DNA of 64,000 nucleotides from UBA8337 sp965662725 (GCA_965662725.1 CBFIIT010000001.1:1-64000); one strand, 5' to 3'; positions 43,865-52,526 are shown, counted from the first letter of the stretch. Numbers and translations: made by a program. Notes: generated by a model from the letters alone, not told the origin.

Positions 43865-43879
43865 TTAGAATTATTCTAA
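43865..43879. promoter_or_regulatory. 7-1-7 palindrome, Irr/PerR-type site
   Basis: TTAGAATTATTCTAA is a perfect 15-bp palindrome with one central base, the form of Fur-family operators, and resembles the iron control element bound by Irr (TTTAGAA..TTCTAAA). It lies five bases upstream of the katG -35 hexamer. Confidence 0.65.
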
Positions 43880-43946
43880 TAAAGTTTTTGTGAAAGAAAT
43901 GGCGGTTTCGCGTCAGTTAACTGCCAATAGCGATAAAGCCTGCGAC

Positions 43947-44378
43947 TTATTGCGCCTTATCGAGGCGAATAATCACATCGACGCGGCTGACATCATAGCC
44001 ATCAGGACTGTCGGGCAGACCGGCAACGTCAATCTTATCCGCCCCAATATCAATGAGGCGCGCTTCATTTTCGACATAGAAATGGTGATGTGCATCCAAA
44101 TTTGTATCGAAATAGCTGCGGGCTTGGTCTACCTGCACTTGCCGTAACAAGCCAAGCTCATGAAACTGGTTCAGCGTATTATAAACCGTTGCTTGACTGA
44201 TCGACAGGCCGGCGGCGCGCGCTTCTTTGTGCAATTGCTCGGCAGTCACGTGTCGATTGCCTTTTGCAAACAATAAACCGGCCAATTGCAAACGCGGCGC
44301 AGTAATGCGCAAACCAACAGCGGCCAGCTTTTCAGCCAGTGCCTTTTGGTTTTGAATATCAATTGCGGCGGTTTTCAT
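43947..44378 (-). CDS. irr: iron response regulator Irr (Fur family)
   Basis: Fur-family repressor of 143 residues (start at MKTAAIDI; the frame continues upstream to 44441). The winged-helix part has LRITAPRLQLAGLLF and ATVYNTLNQFHELGLL. The three-histidine heme/metal motif HHHFY is at 97-101, in the context DTNLDAHHHFYVENEARLIDI-like that marks Irr rather than Fur, Zur or Mur. There is no Cys, so the N-terminal heme motif of Bradyrhizobium Irr is missing. Irr represses iron-using genes when heme is low and is degraded or inactivated under heme or peroxide. It is divergent from fabA, as in many Rhizobiales. Confidence 0.85.
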   Translation of the reverse strand: MKTAAIDIQNQKALAEKLAAVGLRITAPRLQLAGLLFAKGNRHVTAEQLHKEARAAGLSISQATVYNTLNQFHELGLLRQVQVDQARSYFDTNLDAHHHFYVENEARLIDIGADKIDVAGLPDSPDGYDVSRVDVIIRLDKAQ

Positions 44379-44482
44379 CAATTTGCACATTTGCGATTTA
44401 TAATGGTTCCAAGAAATACGCCGCATGCCCGTTTCTGTCAAGAATATCTATCGGTGATCATCCGGCGCATATTGGGGGTGGG

Positions 44483-44501
44483 GTGCCAAGTTTTTTGGCA
44501 C
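44483..44501. promoter_or_regulatory. inverted repeat at the fabA promoter
   Basis: GTGCCAA and TTGGCAC flank a five-base spacer. The right half overlaps a possible -35 (TTGGCA, 44495) with a -10-like TAGTTT 18 bases later, about 49 bp before the fabA start. An operator for a fatty-acid regulator is possible; no consensus recognised. Confidence 0.35.
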
Positions 44502-44572
44502 AGTGTGGCGAAGCGTGCTAGTTTGAGCGACGTATTCAGCACCGATATGGTGCACGCCTGCGGAGGGGTCTT

Positions 44573-45082
44573 ATGTCACAACAAAATTCATATTCATATG
44601 ACGAACTTATTGCCTGCGGTGAAGGCGACGTTTTTGGCGATGGCAATGCCCGCCTGCCGGCGCCGCCCATGTTGATGTTTGACCGCATCACAAAAATTTT
44701 TGACGATGGCGGTGCTTTCGATAAAGGGCATATGGAAGCCGAGCTGGATATTCATCCGGGCCTGTGGTTTTTCGATTGCCATTTCAAAACCGATCCGGTG
44801 ATGCCGGGCTGTTTGGGGCTTGATGCGATGTGGCAGCTTATCGGCTTTTATCTGGGCTGGCTGGGCCATCCGGGCCGCGGTCGCGCGCTTGGCGGCAGCA
44901 TTAAATTTACCGGTCAAGTTATGCCTGACGTCAAATTAGTGCGTTATGAAGTTGACATGAAACGCGTCATGGCCGGTAAGCTGGTTATGGGTATTGGCGA
45001 TGCGCGCCTTTATGCCGATGATAAAATGATTTACGAGGCCGAGGGCCTCAGGGTCGGTCTGTTCCGCCCCGAACAAATGTAA
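44573..45082 (+). CDS. fabA: beta-hydroxydecanoyl-ACP dehydratase/isomerase
   Basis: FabA, 169 residues, the full usual length. Active-site histidine lies in the DCHFKTDPVMPGCLGLDAMWQL-type block (His in WFFDCHF is followed by Asp in LGLDAMWQ). It dehydrates 3-hydroxyacyl-ACP and isomerises trans-2- to cis-3-decenoyl-ACP, the branch point to unsaturated fatty acids. GGAGGGG precedes the ATG. It is followed by fabB after 16 bp and divergent from irr. Confidence 0.96.
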   Translation: MSQQNSYSYDELIACGEGDVFGDGNARLPAPPMLMFDRITKIFDDGGAFDKGHMEAELDIHPGLWFFDCHFKTDPVMPGCLGLDAMWQLIGFYLGWLGHPGRGRALGGSIKFTGQVMPDVKLVRYEVDMKRVMAGKLVMGIGDARLYADDKMIYEAEGLRVGLFRPEQM

Positions 45083-45098
45083 TTTAAGGAGAGCGCCC

Positions 45099-46307
45099 AT
45101 GCGTCGCGTGGCGATTACCGGAATGGGCATTGTGTCGAGCCTCGGCAATAATGCAAATGAAGTTTCAACCGCTTTGGCCGAAGGCAAATCAGGCATTTCA
45201 GCAATGCCCGATTTCGCCGAGCTGGGCTTTCGCAGCCAAGTGGCCGGCCAGCCTAATTTAAACATTGAAGAGGCGGTCGATAAACGGGTGCGCCGCTTTA
45301 TGGGCGATGGCGCGGCGTGGAATTATGTGGCAATGGAGCAAGCCATTGCCGATGCCGGATTGGAACAAGAGACCATTCAAAACCCGATGACCGGCTTGAT
45401 TATGGGCTCAGGCGGCCCATCCACCAAAGCCCTCATCGCAGCGGCCGATACGGCGCGCAATGCCAGCCCGAAACGGGTCGGCCCGTTTGCCGTGCCGAAA
45501 GCCATGAGCTCGACCAATTCCGCTACTTTGGCGACACCGTTCGGCATTAAAGGGATTAATTATTCCATCTCATCGGCTTGTGCCACCTCATCGCATTGCA
45601 TCGGCAATGCGGCGGAAATGATTCAATGGGGCAAACAAGATGTGATGTTTGCCGGTGGCGGCGAAGAGCTGGATTGGGCTTTGTCCGTGCTGTTTGACGC
45701 AATGGGCGCAATGAGCGCCAATTATAATGACACACCGGCCACGGCCAGCCGCGCCTATGATAAAAACCGCGACGGTTTTGTGATTGCCGGTGGGGCCGGT
45801 GTTTTGGTGTTGGAAGAAATGGAACGCGCCAAAGCACGCGGCGCGAAAATCTATGCCGAAATAACCGGCTATGGCGCCACTTCAGACGGCCATGACATGG
45901 TGCAGCCAAGCGGCGAAGGCGCGGTGCGCTGCATGCAAATGGCGATGAAAGATTTAGACGCATCGCTGGATTATATCAATCCGCATGCCACCTCAACACC
46001 GGTTGGTGATATTAAAGAAATAGAAGCTTTGCGCGAAGTATTCGGTGCCGATTGTCCGGCCTTTTCTGCTACCAAATCGCTGTCCGGCCATTCGCTGGGC
46101 GCAGCCGGTGTGCAAGAAGCGATTTATGCGCTGTTGATGATGCATGGTAATTTCATTGCCGGATCAGCCCATATTGAAGAGCTGGATCCGGATTTTGCCG
46201 ATATGCCGATTGTGCAAGAAACCCGCGAGGCGAAACTGAATAATGTGATGTCCAACTCATTCGGCTTTGGCGGCACCAATGCAACATTGGTGATGAGCCG
46301 GGTTTAA
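45099..46307 (+). CDS. fabB: beta-ketoacyl-ACP synthase I
   Basis: Condensing enzyme FabB, 402 residues. The nucleophile cysteine is in SSACATSSHCIG, with the two histidines in INPHATSTPVGD and SLSGHSLGAAG and the glycine-rich end SFGFGGTNATLV. It elongates the cis-3-decenoyl product of FabA towards unsaturated acids. AAGGAGAG precedes the ATG. The pair fabA-fabB is probably one operon ended by the terminator at 46347. Confidence 0.96.
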   Translation: MRRVAITGMGIVSSLGNNANEVSTALAEGKSGISAMPDFAELGFRSQVAGQPNLNIEEAVDKRVRRFMGDGAAWNYVAMEQAIADAGLEQETIQNPMTGLIMGSGGPSTKALIAAADTARNASPKRVGPFAVPKAMSSTNSATLATPFGIKGINYSISSACATSSHCIGNAAEMIQWGKQDVMFAGGGEELDWALSVLFDAMGAMSANYNDTPATASRAYDKNRDGFVIAGGAGVLVLEEMERAKARGAKIYAEITGYGATSDGHDMVQPSGEGAVRCMQMAMKDLDASLDYINPHATSTPVGDIKEIEALREVFGADCPAFSATKSLSGHSLGAAGVQEAIYALLMMHGNFIAGSAHIEELDPDFADMPIVQETREAKLNNVMSNSFGFGGTNATLVMSRV

Positions 46308-46346
46308 CAATTTGCCCACAAGGCTAAATAGCTAATAATAATTAAA

Positions 46347-46380
46347 AAACAGGCTTCCTGTGGAGGCCTGTTTTTATTTT
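46347..46380 (+). terminator. terminator of fabA-fabB
   Basis: ACAGGCTTCC pairs with GGAGGCCTGT (one T-G pair) around TGT, preceded by A's and followed by TTTTTATTTT. Confidence 0.88.
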
Positions 46381-46488
46381 GTTCTCAATAGTTGACCGCG
46401 GGACTCAAATCAGGGACTCTTACTTTGTCTCTAAAAACAGATGCGCAAAACTACGCGTAAAGCCAAAAAATAATAAAAAGAGGGCGAA

Positions 46489-47685
46489 ATGTGGGGTTGG
46501 GATCAAGGGCGACTTGGCTATTTTCAGTTCGACGTAATCAGAGCGCTTGCATGTTTTGTCGTTGAATTCGACTTTCGAGCCGTAGATGGAAGTTTTATTC
46601 GCGGTCGAACAGGCCTGCCCTTCTCCCCAAACCGAGTTGATTATCACCCGTGGCGAAACTACTCCCGTACACTCAAACAAAGTCTAATTATTTCTGAGTC
46701 TTTTGAACAAGCAGTTCCGACAGAGGTCGCTTTGTTACTAAGCGACCCTGAAGGGGCAACGTGTGACGAATATTTGCACTTTCTTGCACAGGCTACCTCT
46801 GATCCATCACCCGCCCTGCAGGGTTGGAAGCAAAGAAACAAAGAACAACCACTCAGATACCCGCTTTGCTTTGCGCTTCGATACCTCATGGCGAAAACCA
46901 CCGCGCTTGATGAATATCAAACGAGCCTCGACGAAATTGTAAAAGCATATTCTTATTCAAGGTTTATCGGTGATGAGACTGACCTGCAATATTTAGAACT
47001 TTTGAGCCAACGCAGAGTGTTTCTAGCCTCGTCCTTGGACGGAGATACCCGGCAGGCAAGAGAGAGTCTGAAAGTCCTCTCCCAAATCTCATATTTACAC
47101 TGCACAGGCGGAACCATCATCGTTTCCCTTGGAAAGGCTGATGCGCATGAGATATTCGAAGCCATAAAACCAGTTGCCGGAAACCCCGAGACAGAGGCAA
47201 GTGCTGAAATTATTCGCTTGGCAAAACTATTCAAAGGGGGCAGCACACATGACTTTTTTGATTATGAAAACTCTATTTTATCTGATGTTGTACAAAGCGG
47301 TTTTGTGGAGGGGACGCGCTTAAAAAAAACACATACTGTTATCGAGCGAAATTCTCGTCTGCGTCAATTCTACTTCGATAAATGCCCAACCACGGTCTGT
47401 GACACGTGCAAAACGGACACTCGGAAAAAATACCCTTGGACCGAGCGGGTTCTAGACATTCATCACATACTTCCTCTCGCATCAGGAACAAGGGTTGATT
47501 CCAAAAGAGGGACAGTTCTTGAAGATTTATCCCCTATCTGTCCCTCATGCCACCGAGCGGTTCACAGGTTTTATGACCGCTATTTGAACAGAACTGGAAA
47601 GAAGGATTTTGACAACCCCGCGGAAGCAAAAAATATCTTTGAAGAAGCAAAGCAATCAGTCGTCGTCGAGGCCGCCAATGTCTAG
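46489..47685 (+). CDS. HNH endonuclease, putative restriction enzyme
   Basis: 398-residue protein. Residues 1-290 match nothing I recognise; they are mixed, soluble and probably bind DNA or form the dimer. The C-terminal HNH domain has Cys304-x2-Cys307, His325-His326 in DIHHILPL, and Cys351-x2-Cys354-His355 in ICPSCHRAVH, so the zinc and catalytic residues are present. The usual Asn of the motif appears as Asp346. It overlaps the cytosine methyltransferase gene by eight bases, which marks it as the cognate restriction enzyme of a type II system. GAGGG precedes the ATG. The recognition sequence is unknown. Confidence 0.82.
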   Translation: MWGWDQGRLGYFQFDVIRALACFVVEFDFRAVDGSFIRGRTGLPFSPNRVDYHPWRNYSRTLKQSLIISESFEQAVPTEVALLLSDPEGATCDEYLHFLAQATSDPSPALQGWKQRNKEQPLRYPLCFALRYLMAKTTALDEYQTSLDEIVKAYSYSRFIGDETDLQYLELLSQRRVFLASSLDGDTRQARESLKVLSQISYLHCTGGTIIVSLGKADAHEIFEAIKPVAGNPETEASAEIIRLAKLFKGGSTHDFFDYENSILSDVVQSGFVEGTRLKKTHTVIERNSRLRQFYFDKCPTTVCDTCKTDTRKKYPWTERVLDIHHILPLASGTRVDSKRGTVLEDLSPICPSCHRAVHRFYDRYLNRTGKKDFDNPAEAKNIFEEAKQSVVVEAANV

Positions 47686-48868
47686 GGCAATGACAATAAC
47701 CGATCAAGCGGCATTATTTAAAAAGGCGGAAACACAAGGTTTGGAGTTAGCAAAAGTTCTGGCTGATTGTGGAATGACGTTCAATGATTTAATTTACGAG
47801 AAAAGCTTCAAGAGAAAATGGGGCGGTAGCCAGCCAAGAAGACTCACAAGCTTTGAGAAACCAAAAAACGGAGTGCCACTAGTCAGCTTTTTTTCTGGCT
47901 GTGGCGGGCTGGACTTGGGGTTTGAAACCGCAGGGTTCGAACATATAGCAGCCATAGAAATAAAGGAACTTTTTTGTAAAACGCTAAGGCAGAATAGGCC
48001 TGACTGGAACATAATTGGTCCTCCAACATCTAGCGGCGACGTAGCAGAAACAGAGGAATTAAAATCCATTCTGGGGCGATTAATTCCAAAAAACTTCGAA
48101 GGTGTTTTTATTGGTGGGCCTCCATGCCAGCCTTTTTCAATAGCAGCCAATCAAAGGTTTTCTAAAAATGGGGAGAACTTTAAACGTGTTGGCTTTGGGC
48201 ATGAGAAAAATGGAAGTCTTCTTTTCAACTACATTGAACTTGTCTGCCTCTTTAAGCCCGCCGTTTTTCTTATCGAAAATGTGCCTGGACTAAGAGATTT
48301 AGACGGCGGCGCGCAACTTGACGAAGCCTATCGAAAACTAGAGGCAAATGGATATTCAATTGAGGCTCCCACGATATTAAACGCAGCAGATTACGAGGTG
48401 CCCCAGTATCGAGAACGGCTATTCGTCGTCGGGACGCGGCTAAGCAAAACATTCACCCCACCCAGTCCAAGCAAAAACATCTACGGAGCCGGCTCAGTTC
48501 TAACAAACGTTGATGACGGCTTAGAAAATACCGAAACCCGCTGCCATAAGCTCGATTCAGTAATGCGGTACTCGAAACTGGATTACGGTGAAAGAGACCA
48601 GCTAGGGCGAGTAGACCGATTGAACCCCTGCAATCCATCGAAAACAGTAATCGCAGGCGGCTCAGGAGGGGGGGGGCGGTCGCACCTTCACCCTGAAATC
48701 CCACGTACACTTAGTGTGCGGGAGTGCGCTAGGCTTCAAACATTCCCAGATGATTATAACTTCGTGGGGTCAACCGCACGGCAGTTTACCCAAGTAGGAA
48801 ATGCTGTACCACCTGTACTAGCATCGCAACTAGCCGCTTCAATTAGCCACTCTCTCTTCAAGAAATAA
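47678..48868 (+). CDS. DNA (cytosine-5) methyltransferase
   Basis: C5 methyltransferase, 396 residues from the ATG at 47678 (eight bases inside the end of the endonuclease gene). Motif I FFSGCGGLDLGF is at 71-82, the catalytic Cys150 is in GGPPCQPFS, ENVPG is at 200-204, QYRERLFVV at 243-251, ARLQTFPDDY at 351-360 and QVGNAVPP at 372-379. The target-recognition region between VIII and IX is short (about 85 residues). An N-terminal extension of about 65 residues precedes the fold. A run of nine G (48668-48676) codes a glycine stretch. The protein protects host DNA from the paired HNH enzyme. Confidence 0.93.
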   Translation: MSRAMTITDQAALFKKAETQGLELAKVLADCGMTFNDLIYEKSFKRKWGGSQPRRLTSFEKPKNGVPLVSFFSGCGGLDLGFETAGFEHIAAIEIKELFCKTLRQNRPDWNIIGPPTSSGDVAETEELKSILGRLIPKNFEGVFIGGPPCQPFSIAANQRFSKNGENFKRVGFGHEKNGSLLFNYIELVCLFKPAVFLIENVPGLRDLDGGAQLDEAYRKLEANGYSIEAPTILNAADYEVPQYRERLFVVGTRLSKTFTPPSPSKNIYGAGSVLTNVDDGLENTETRCHKLDSVMRYSKLDYGERDQLGRVDRLNPCNPSKTVIAGGSGGGGRSHLHPEIPRTLSVRECARLQTFPDDYNFVGSTARQFTQVGNAVPPVLASQLAASISHSLFKK

Positions 48869-48869
48869 A

Positions 48870-48899
48870 AAAACCGCCGCGGGGTTTCCCTCGCGGCGG
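48870..48899 (-). terminator. terminator of pnp
   Basis: CCGCCGCG pairs with CGCGGCGG around a 10-base loop; on the minus strand it is followed by a run of seven T. It also ends the plus-strand methyltransferase transcript, with a weaker T-run. Confidence 0.88.
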
Positions 48900-48961
48900 C
48901 TTATTTTTAAGGTGCTTTTCCCAATGGGAAAGCGGCATGCTTTCAGCCTACGCGTCAGAGC

Positions 48962-51097
48962 CTAGTCTTCGTCAGACGCCTCAGCCGCTTTACCTTCAAG
49001 GTCTTCGCCGGTTTCTTGGTCAACCAGCTTCATTGACAGGCGTACCTTGCCACGATCGTCAAAGCCGACCAGCTTAACCTTTACAGTGTCGCCTTCTTTG
49101 ACAATATCGGTGGTGTTTTCCACGCGGTGGTCAGCCAGTTGCGAAATATGCACCAGCCCGTCGCGCTTGCCGAAGAAATTGACAAATGCGCCAAAGTCCA
49201 TCGTTTTCACGACTGTGCCTTCATAAATCACGCCGACTTCAGGCTCCGCAACAATCGAATTAATCTGGTCGAGAGCCGATTTAATCGCCGCCGCATCAGC
49301 TGAGGCCACTTTAATCAAACCGTCATCGCCAATATCGATTTTCGCGCCTGAGGTTTCAACGATTTCACGGACAATTTTGCCACCCGTGCCGATGACTTCG
49401 CGAATTTTATCTTGCGGCACCTGAATGGTTTCAATCTTCGGTGCATATTCGCCCATCTCGTCACGCGCTTCGGTGAGCGCTTTCGCCATTTCACCCAGAA
49501 TATGCGTACGGCCGCCTTTCGCTTGGTCCAGCGCCACTTGCATAATCTCTTCAGTAATGCCGGTGATTTTAATGTCCATTTGCAGCGATGTAACACCATC
49601 TTCAGTGCCCGCCACTTTAAAGTCCATATCACCCAAATGGTCTTCATCGCCCAAAATATCGGACAGAACGGCGAAGCGATCGCCTTCCTTAATCAGACCC
49701 ATGGCAATACCGGCAACCGGTTTTTTCAACGGCACACCGGCATCCATCATCGCCAGAGACGAACCGCAAACCGTCGCCATGGAAGACGAACCGTTACTTT
49801 CCGTTATTTCTGAAACCAGACGCAATGTGTAAGGGAACTCATCCTTGCTTGGCAGCATCGCTTTTAGCGCCCGCCATGCCAACTTACCGTGACCGATTTC
49901 GCGCCGCCCGGTAAAGCCGACACGCCCTGTTTCTCCGACTGAATAAGGCGGGAAATTATAATGCAGCATGAAGTTTTCGCGATATGTGCCTTCCAGCGCA
50001 TCGACAAATTGCTCATCATCACCAGTGCCCAAAGTGGCAACCACCAGAGCTTGCGTTTCACCGCGGGTGAACAAGGCCGAGCCATGGGTGCGCGGCAGCA
50101 CACCGGCTTCCGATACAATCGTCCGCACATCAGCCAAGCCGCGCCCGTCAATGCGTTTCTCCGTATCCAAAATATCGCCACGAACAATATCGCTTTCCAA
50201 GCCTTTAAAAGCGCCGGAAACGGCATTTTTCTCGTCCGGGCTTGCATCCGCGGCCACCAATTCAGCGTTTACCGCATCGCGCAATTCGGCGATTTTTTCT
50301 TGCCGTGTTTGCTTATCGGCTTCTTGATAAGCGGCCTTCAAGCCATCTTCCGCCATAGAAGCGACTTTGGCTTTCAATTCGCTATCATCATTTTCCGGCA
50401 CGGCGCGCGGTTCTTTGGCAGCTTTTTCAGCCATCCGAATACACGCATCAATCACCGGCTGAAACTCTTTATGGCCATACATGACCGCGCCCAGCATCAC
50501 ATCTTCCGACAATTCATCGGCTTCCGATTCGACCATTAAGACCGCGTCTTGCGTGCCGGCGACAACCAAATCAAGGCTTGTCTCTTCCATTTGGTCAATC
50601 GTCGGATTGAGCACATATTCGCCATTAATAAAGCCGACGCGCGCGCCGCCAATCGGCCCTTGAAACGGCACACCGGAAATTGTCAAAGCAGCCGAGACGG
50701 CAACCAGAGCAACAATATCGGCATCGTTTTCAAGGTCATGACTGACCACGGTGGCGATGACTTGCGTTTCGTTTTTAAAGCCTTTCACGAAAAGCGGGCG
50801 GATTGGGCGGTCAATCAAACGCGAGACCAAAGTCTCTTTTTCGCTTGGCCGTCCTTCGCGCTTGAAATAGCCGCCGGGCACTTTACCGGCAGCATAGGCT
50901 TTTTCTTGGTAATTCACGGTGAGCGGGAAAAAGTCCAGGCCCGGCTTCGGGCTTCTATCGGCAACCACGGTCGCCAATACTGAGGTTTCCCCATAAGTGG
51001 CCAGCACTGCACCATCTGCCTGACGCGCAATGCGTCCGGTTTCCAAGGTCAGTGTGCGACCGCCCCATTCAATTTCTTCACGGGTAATATCAAACAT
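48962..51097 (-). CDS. pnp: polyribonucleotide nucleotidyltransferase (PNPase)
   Basis: PNPase, 711 residues from the ATG at 51097 (GGAAG six bases before). The two RNase PH-like cores are separated by an all-alpha linker; the second has the active-site GDEDHLGDMDFK. A KH domain (about 550-610, VIGTGGKIVREI) and an S1 domain (about 620-690, FGAFVNFFGKRDGLVHISQL) follow, with an acidic tail. It degrades RNA 3' to 5' by phosphorolysis. It is the last gene of the rimP-nusA-infB-rpsO series. Confidence 0.97.
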   Translation of the reverse strand: MFDITREEIEWGGRTLTLETGRIARQADGAVLATYGETSVLATVVADRSPKPGLDFFPLTVNYQEKAYAAGKVPGGYFKREGRPSEKETLVSRLIDRPIRPLFVKGFKNETQVIATVVSHDLENDADIVALVAVSAALTISGVPFQGPIGGARVGFINGEYVLNPTIDQMEETSLDLVVAGTQDAVLMVESEADELSEDVMLGAVMYGHKEFQPVIDACIRMAEKAAKEPRAVPENDDSELKAKVASMAEDGLKAAYQEADKQTRQEKIAELRDAVNAELVAADASPDEKNAVSGAFKGLESDIVRGDILDTEKRIDGRGLADVRTIVSEAGVLPRTHGSALFTRGETQALVVATLGTGDDEQFVDALEGTYRENFMLHYNFPPYSVGETGRVGFTGRREIGHGKLAWRALKAMLPSKDEFPYTLRLVSEITESNGSSSMATVCGSSLAMMDAGVPLKKPVAGIAMGLIKEGDRFAVLSDILGDEDHLGDMDFKVAGTEDGVTSLQMDIKITGITEEIMQVALDQAKGGRTHILGEMAKALTEARDEMGEYAPKIETIQVPQDKIREVIGTGGKIVREIVETSGAKIDIGDDGLIKVASADAAAIKSALDQINSIVAEPEVGVIYEGTVVKTMDFGAFVNFFGKRDGLVHISQLADHRVENTTDIVKEGDTVKVKLVGFDDRGKVRLSMKLVDQETGEDLEGKAAEASDED

Positions 51098-51257
51098 CAA
51101 ATCTTCCTTCACGACGCGCTGACCCCTACATCAATTATTGTCAGCAACGTCAAAGCCGCTTCGCGGCATATCTTAGAGAATCCATTGGGTCGATTCTCGT
51201 CCATCCGGTTTTCGGCCCCATGCCGAAATACCTGCCCGACCCCGGGCATATCAGAAA

Positions 51258-51280
51258 AGCCGGCCCCGAAAGGGCCGGCT
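51258..51280 (-). terminator. hairpin terminator after rpsO
   Basis: AGCCGGCCC pairs with GGGCCGGCT around a 5-base loop, followed on the minus strand by TTTTCTGA. It lies just after the rpsO stop and may be the usual partial stop or RNase processing site between rpsO and pnp. Confidence 0.75.
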
Positions 51281-51286
51281 TTCGCT

Positions 51287-51556
51287 TTATCGACGCAAGC
51301 CCAAACGCTCAATCAAACTTTGATAGCGTGCCGTGTCGCGGTCTTTCACATAATCGAGAAGACGACGGCGTTGGCTGACCAATTTCAACAAGCCGCGCCG
51401 CGAATGATTATCCTTGGCATGGGTTTTGAAATGCTCGGTCAAATTGGTAATACGTTCTGACAAAATTGCCACTTGCACTTCCGGCGACCCGGTGTCGCCT
51501 TCGCCTGTGGCATATTCTTTAATCAGCGCAGCTTTGCGCTCCAGTGTAATCGACAT
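51287..51556 (-). CDS. rpsO: 30S ribosomal protein S15
   Basis: S15, 89 residues, the standard length. The TGSPEVQVAILSERI and HSRRGLLKLVSQRRRLLDYV blocks are diagnostic. It binds 16S rRNA early in small-subunit assembly. AGGAGG precedes the ATG. It lies 37 bp after truB and 189 bp before pnp, with a hairpin between that could limit pnp expression or serve as processing site. Confidence 0.97.
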   Translation of the reverse strand: MSITLERKAALIKEYATGEGDTGSPEVQVAILSERITNLTEHFKTHAKDNHSRRGLLKLVSQRRRLLDYVKDRDTARYQSLIERLGLRR

Positions 51557-51593
51557 CGCAATCCTCCTTCGGACCTTTCACATAAAGTCCCGT

Positions 51594-52526
51594 TTAGAGA
51601 TTGAACACCCGCCATGGCTTTAACACCCCGTCTGTCACTGCATAATCGGCAATGGCCAAAGCCTTGCCTGCATGCATCAACAAAACCGTCCCGCTTTCAG
51701 CTTTTGCCAAATCCAACGGGTGCGGCGGTAAAATAGCTTGCCCCTGCTTTATGCGGGAGGCTGCGTTATCGTCCAAGGCCAAGGCCGGGATGTCGTCCAG
51801 CACGGTCTCGAGCGGTAACAGGCAAGCCTCCAGAGCCGCCAAATCGCGCGCATCATGGCCCAAAGCGTCAAGTTTTTCCAGCCCTAAAGCGGTTTTTTCA
51901 TCAAACGGTCCGACACGGGTACGGCGCAGACTGCCAACATGCGCAAAACCGCCCAAAACCGCGCCTAAATCGCGTGCCAGAGAGCGAATATAAACCCCTT
52001 TTCCGCAATCAACCCGCAATGTCACACGCGCGTCATCCGGCCGCGCCAGCATATTGATTGCATCAATGCGCACACGCCGCGCCGCCAGCTCCACCTGCGC
52101 ACCGGCGCGCGCCAAATCATAGGCCCGTGCACCGTCTTTTTTAATCGCTGAAAATTGCGGCGGCACTTGTTCAATCTGACCGATAAATTGACCCAAAGCG
52201 GCTTTAATCTCATCGGTTTCGGGTCGCCTATCGCTCTCTCCGATCACCGCACCTTCCGCATCATCCGTGCTGGTGGCCGTGCCAAACACCACTTCGACCT
52301 CATAGGTTTTGGCCGCTTGCTGCATAAAGGCAACGGTTTTGGTCGCCTCACCCAGCGCAATCGGCAATATACCGCTGGCCAGCGGGTCGAGCGTGCCGGC
52401 GTGACCGGCTTTTCGCGCGTCAAAAAGATGGCGGATTTTGCCGACTGCTTGGGTCGAGCCCATATGTAAAGGTTTGTCGAAATTGACCCAGCCGGAAATC
52501 GCTTGGCCTTTTTTGCGCCGCGCCAC
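51594..52526 (-). CDS. truB: tRNA pseudouridine(55) synthase
   Basis: TruB, 310 residues. The catalytic Asp47 is in GHAGTLDPLASG. The KTYEV and RIDAINM segments and the GVYIRSLARDLG motif follow; a PUA-like C-terminal region is shorter than in E. coli. It makes pseudouridine 55 in the T-loop of tRNAs. Its start overlaps the rbfA stop by one base, so translation is linked. Confidence 0.95.
   Translation of the reverse strand: MARRKKGQAISGWVNFDKPLHMGSTQAVGKIRHLFDARKAGHAGTLDPLASGILPIALGEATKTVAFMQQAAKTYEVEVVFGTATSTDDAEGAVIGESDRRPETDEIKAALGQFIGQIEQVPPQFSAIKKDGARAYDLARAGAQVELAARRVRIDAINMLARPDDARVTLRVDCGKGVYIRSLARDLGAVLGGFAHVGSLRRTRVGPFDEKTALGLEKLDALGHDARDLAALEACLLPLETVLDDIPALALDDNAASRIKQGQAILPPHPLDLAKAESGTVLLMHAGKALAIADYAVTDGVLKPWRVFNL

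Larger units (their letters stand above)
46381..48869 (+). other. restriction-modification island between two native terminators
   Basis: The two-gene cassette lies exactly between the fabB terminator and the pnp terminator. Its bases are visibly richer in A/T, and codons such as AGA, ATA and TTA are frequent, unlike the neighbours. No integrase, direct flanking repeat or tRNA is visible. A short direct repeat GGGACTC (46400-46406 and 46413-46419) lies in the leader of the first gene. Confidence 0.7.
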
